NCBI GenBank assembly: GCA_951394045.1
Contig: OX595997.1
Coordinates: 682,001 to 746,000, forward strand
Origin: Nitzschia sp. DOCU1
Taxonomy: Eukaryota > Bacillariophyta > Bacillariophyceae > Bacillariales > Bacillariaceae
Length of the DNA: 64,000 bases
Direction: 5' to 3'
Positions 61,750 through 64,000 of the stretch are shown in pieces. Within the stretch, counting starts at the first letter, position 1. The number at the start of each line of letters is the position of its first letter. The notes beneath the pieces are model-generated. The model searched no databases and was not told where the DNA came from. It worked only from the letters and a program-made list of their open reading frames with translations. The position numbers were made by a program, and so were the translations under genes.

Positions 61750-64000
61750 ATGGTGTCTTCTTGGCGCAAGTCCAACCGTGAGGACACTACCTCGTTGCTG
61801 AAAAAGAATCATTATTCGTCTTCTGCAAGGAAGCAAGGCGGAGGCAACAACGTTTTTGGTAGCTTCCGGAAATCACAGCAGTACGAACGAACGCCGCCTG
61901 TGACGCCGGACGAGAAATACGACGTGGCTATCTTCGCCTCCGAGTACGATCCGTCTCACCCGTACGGGATGAGCGTAACGCCGGCGGTGCCGAAGGAGGT
62001 GAAGCCGTACCCTTCGACTCCCATTCGAAAGGTTGAGTTTAAGGAGTGGTATGCTCCAGCTCCATTTCACGAGCGGACTACTACCACCCCTGTTACCAGT
62101 GAGGCTCTCGCTCCGGTTCAAGAGAGATCCGCCACTCCTGTTGCTAGCAACGCGAGCGCCATGGGTGCTGGGACTCCTAGTTACTCTTGCTCTATGACTA
62201 CGACTGACGAGCCGTCTGTGTTCACCCGAACACTCGGATTCATTGATGATATCTGCCAGGTCCCCAAGCCTAAGGACTGCGAGATTGCCACGAACGGGGA
62301 TACCCACAGTTCTCGCCATGAGTGGGGAACGGTTCCATCGGGAGATGACGAATCTACGTTTCCTTCGCTACAATCTACTGAGAACGGAGCTCTTAGCAAT
62401 GCGGAATACTCCAAAAGCCTCATGTCCCACAATTCCGCGGAAGTGGATCGGTACGGCGCCGTCAGCCCTCCGCCCGAGCTCGAGGAGTCTCCATCTCAAG
62501 ACCATGAAAACTTTGAAGTGGTCTTGGACTCGACTTTGTTGCAAAGTAGCGCTTGTCCAAAGAGGAAGAGCTGGTTTAACAAGCACGCGGACGAAGAGGA
62601 AGCCCTGTTCCAACATGCAGAAGAGCCGGTGGCGGCTCAGGCTCAAAAGTCCCCCGAACGCAAACAGACTCTAGTCAGACGCCTCTTCTCCGTTCGCAAG
62701 AAGAAAGACAAGGAATTGGCCAAGGAAAATGTAGTGCAAGAACCAGAACCAGAACCTGAACTTGAGCCTGAAGACCCCGAAGAAGAAATGCAAGCCAGGG
62801 CTAGACATCCTTATTCTGCCCGTGACAAGCAGTTTGAGTCTTCGCCTCAAATCTCACATGTTCGATCGGCCCCTCCTGCCACTTCAGGAAGTCGTACGGA
62901 TCTGCCTAGCCGAGAAACCCCTGTGGATTCTGCGCAAGAAGCGCCAACTCAACTGAGCATGGCCGACGAAGTCCTCAGCACTTTGGGCAGCTTTTTGAGT
63001 TCACTGGATCCCATGGGCCATGGTGGCATGCCGGAAGAAGAAAAGAAGGAGGACGACCACTCGCAAACGTTGCAGCAGCTAGAATCCATCAAGTTTTATG
63101 GTGACGATATCGGGCCAGAGGATGAGACAGAGGACAACATCACTCCTGTGCACGAGATGCCTGCTCCTGAAGTTCTCCGCCCTCGTGCAAAGTCTGCAGA
63201 TGCTGCCGAAAAGAAGGAAAAGGGAACGAAAAGAACGCTCAGCCTTGGTGTGTTGGCAAAGAAGATCACCAAGCCATTTGTCAAGAAGAATGACACGCCT
63301 GAAGAGAGCCTAGCGCGAAATGTCGCTGCCTCTAACTCTAAGGACGCTGGTGGCGACGAAGCACCCGATGCGCCCAAGAAAAAGAAAAAGTCAAAGAAGG
63401 ATAAACCGCTATGGAAGACGGCAGTGGATCCTGCCAGCGGACGCACATATTGGTACAACCGAGTTACCCGTGTGTCAACCTATGATCCGCCTCCTGAGGC
63501 CTTGGCGCAAGCCACGGAACCCAAGGTCAACGTTGTTCCGTTTACGAGGAGCTTTACACCTCGCAAGAAGGACGTCAAGAAACCGAAGCCTATGTGGAAG
63601 GCTGTGGAGGACAAGAACAGTGGTCGCACCTATTACTATCATCGAAAAACCCGGGAGACTACCTGGGTTATGCCGGAAGAGCTCAAACTCCTCGAAGAGC
63701 AAAAGGCTCGAGAAAAGGATACCGCGGCACCCCACAAGAACGAACCGGCGGGAGATGCTGTTACGGAAAAAGAGGGTAGTAGCCCCGCCCTCGATGCCGT
63801 GGATAAGGGCAATGAATTCACGGAAGAGCAAGTCATCCCGCCCTTGGTGGTCGAGGCAGCCATGACCGAAGAAAGCCAAGCACGCATCCACAAGGGCGAA
63901 CAAGGCCTTCTTGGTACCAGCTTTGAAGAACCACATGATGAGGACCATCCGTCCGATCCTGCCGCTTCCGAAATCAAGTTTGATCCCATAGGAGACAAGA
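61750..64000 (+). CDS. Two-WW-domain scaffold-like protein, 3' end beyond window
   Basis: From the ATG at 61750 one frame is open to the right edge (750 codons, no stop). The first 550 residues are Ser/Pro/Glu-rich and probably disordered, with a Lys/Arg-rich block (R-R-L-F-S-V-R-K-K-K-D-K) and an E-P-E-P-E-P-E-L-E-P run. Two WW domains follow: L-W-K-T-A-V-D-P-A-S-G-R-T-Y-W-Y-N near residue 555 and M-W-K-A-V-E-D-K-N-S-G-R-T-Y-Y-Y-H near 616. The second is canonical (T-T-W near its end); the first ends S-T-Y-D-P-P, so its second Trp is Tyr. WW domains bind Pro-rich ligands. The function of the whole protein and its C-terminus cannot be read here. Confidence 0.8.
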   Translation, partial: MVSSWRKSNREDTTSLLKKNHYSSSARKQGGGNNVFGSFRKSQQYERTPPVTPDEKYDVAIFASEYDPSHPYGMSVTPAVPKEVKPYPSTPIRKVEFKEWYAPAPFHERTTTTPVTSEALAPVQERSATPVASNASAMGAGTPSYSCSMTTTDEPSVFTRTLGFIDDICQVPKPKDCEIATNGDTHSSRHEWGTVPSGDDESTFPSLQSTENGALSNAEYSKSLMSHNSAEVDRYGAVSPPPELEESPSQDHENFEVVLDSTLLQSSACPKRKSWFNKHADEEEALFQHAEEPVAAQAQKSPERKQTLVRRLFSVRKKKDKELAKENVVQEPEPEPELEPEDPEEEMQARARHPYSARDKQFESSPQISHVRSAPPATSGSRTDLPSRETPVDSAQEAPTQLSMADEVLSTLGSFLSSLDPMGHGGMPEEEKKEDDHSQTLQQLESIKFYGDDIGPEDETEDNITPVHEMPAPEVLRPRAKSADAAEKKEKGTKRTLSLGVLAKKITKPFVKKNDTPEESLARNVAASNSKDAGGDEAPDAPKKKKKSKKDKPLWKTAVDPASGRTYWYNRVTRVSTYDPPPEALAQATEPKVNVVPFTRSFTPRKKDVKKPKPMWKAVEDKNSGRTYYYHRKTRETTWVMPEELKLLEEQKAREKDTAAPHKNEPAGDAVTEKEGSSPALDAVDKGNEFTEEQVIPPLVVEAAMTEESQARIHKGEQGLLGTSFEEPHDEDHPSDPAASEIKFDPIGDK

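Noticed and set aside
1..64000. tRNA, rRNA or CRISPR features
   Set aside because: I looked for tRNA B-box-like words and for regular short direct repeats with unique spacers and saw no convincing case; the tandem repeats found have no spacers.

Overview
The window looks like nuclear DNA of a diatom, probably a raphid pennate. Genes are single-exon or carry a few short GT-AG introns (65-250 bp) on both strands. Several predicted proteins have diatom-style presequences: a signal peptide ending in an ASAFAP-like motif (genes at 26470-28173 and 42504-43004), or an LRGG motif shortly after a signal peptide. Many products belong to stramenopile or diatom families: a VwkA-type vWA/alpha-kinase, a diatom-type RecQ tail, an expanded family with a V-x-F...IREH-x-VT core, and secreted Cys-rich proteins. 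No organelle, bacterial or viral segment was recognised. The assignment rests on protein style only.

Layout. 1-9.2 kb: the edge-truncated member of the IREH family (minus), a membrane-anchored glycosyltransferase-like gene (plus), and a tandem pair of vWA plus alpha-kinase genes (minus). 9.2-15.4 kb: a RecQ-like helicase relic with all tested catalytic motifs degenerate and a broken 3' part, followed by an intact two-exon DNA ligase I with a UBA-like domain and PIP box. 15.4-19.8 kb: an APC-type transporter with a cytosolic tail domain (minus) and a divergent MFS transporter (plus). 19.8-23.6 kb: a gene-poor, repeat-rich block bounded by about 170-bp imperfect inverted repeats. 24.2-32.2 kb: a five-exon secreted trypsin, a probable plastid membrane protein divergent from a J-domain membrane protein, decayed tandem repeats, and two small genes. 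32.6-37.8 kb: two unknown genes and a 1,207-residue intronless protein with transposase-like features. 38-47 kb: small signal-peptide membrane proteins, a frameshifted 2OG-oxygenase-like gene, a second IREH-family gene and a type II glycosyltransferase. 47.5-52 kb: a multicopper oxidase and an RluA-type pseudouridine synthase. 52.2-56.8 kb: a head-to-head inverted duplication of a secreted Cys-rich gene, with a fresh 194-bp tandem repeat between the copies. 57.4-64 kb: a three-exon diacylglycerol kinase and a two-WW-domain protein running off the right edge.

Functional links. No operon-like logic is expected in this genome. The strongest local relationships are duplications (alpha-kinases, Cys-rich proteins, IREH-family members) and two divergent gene pairs sharing short upstream regions (17689-18175 and 28174-28610). 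RecQ and DNA ligase I lie next to each other in the same direction, but the RecQ copy looks dead or non-catalytic.
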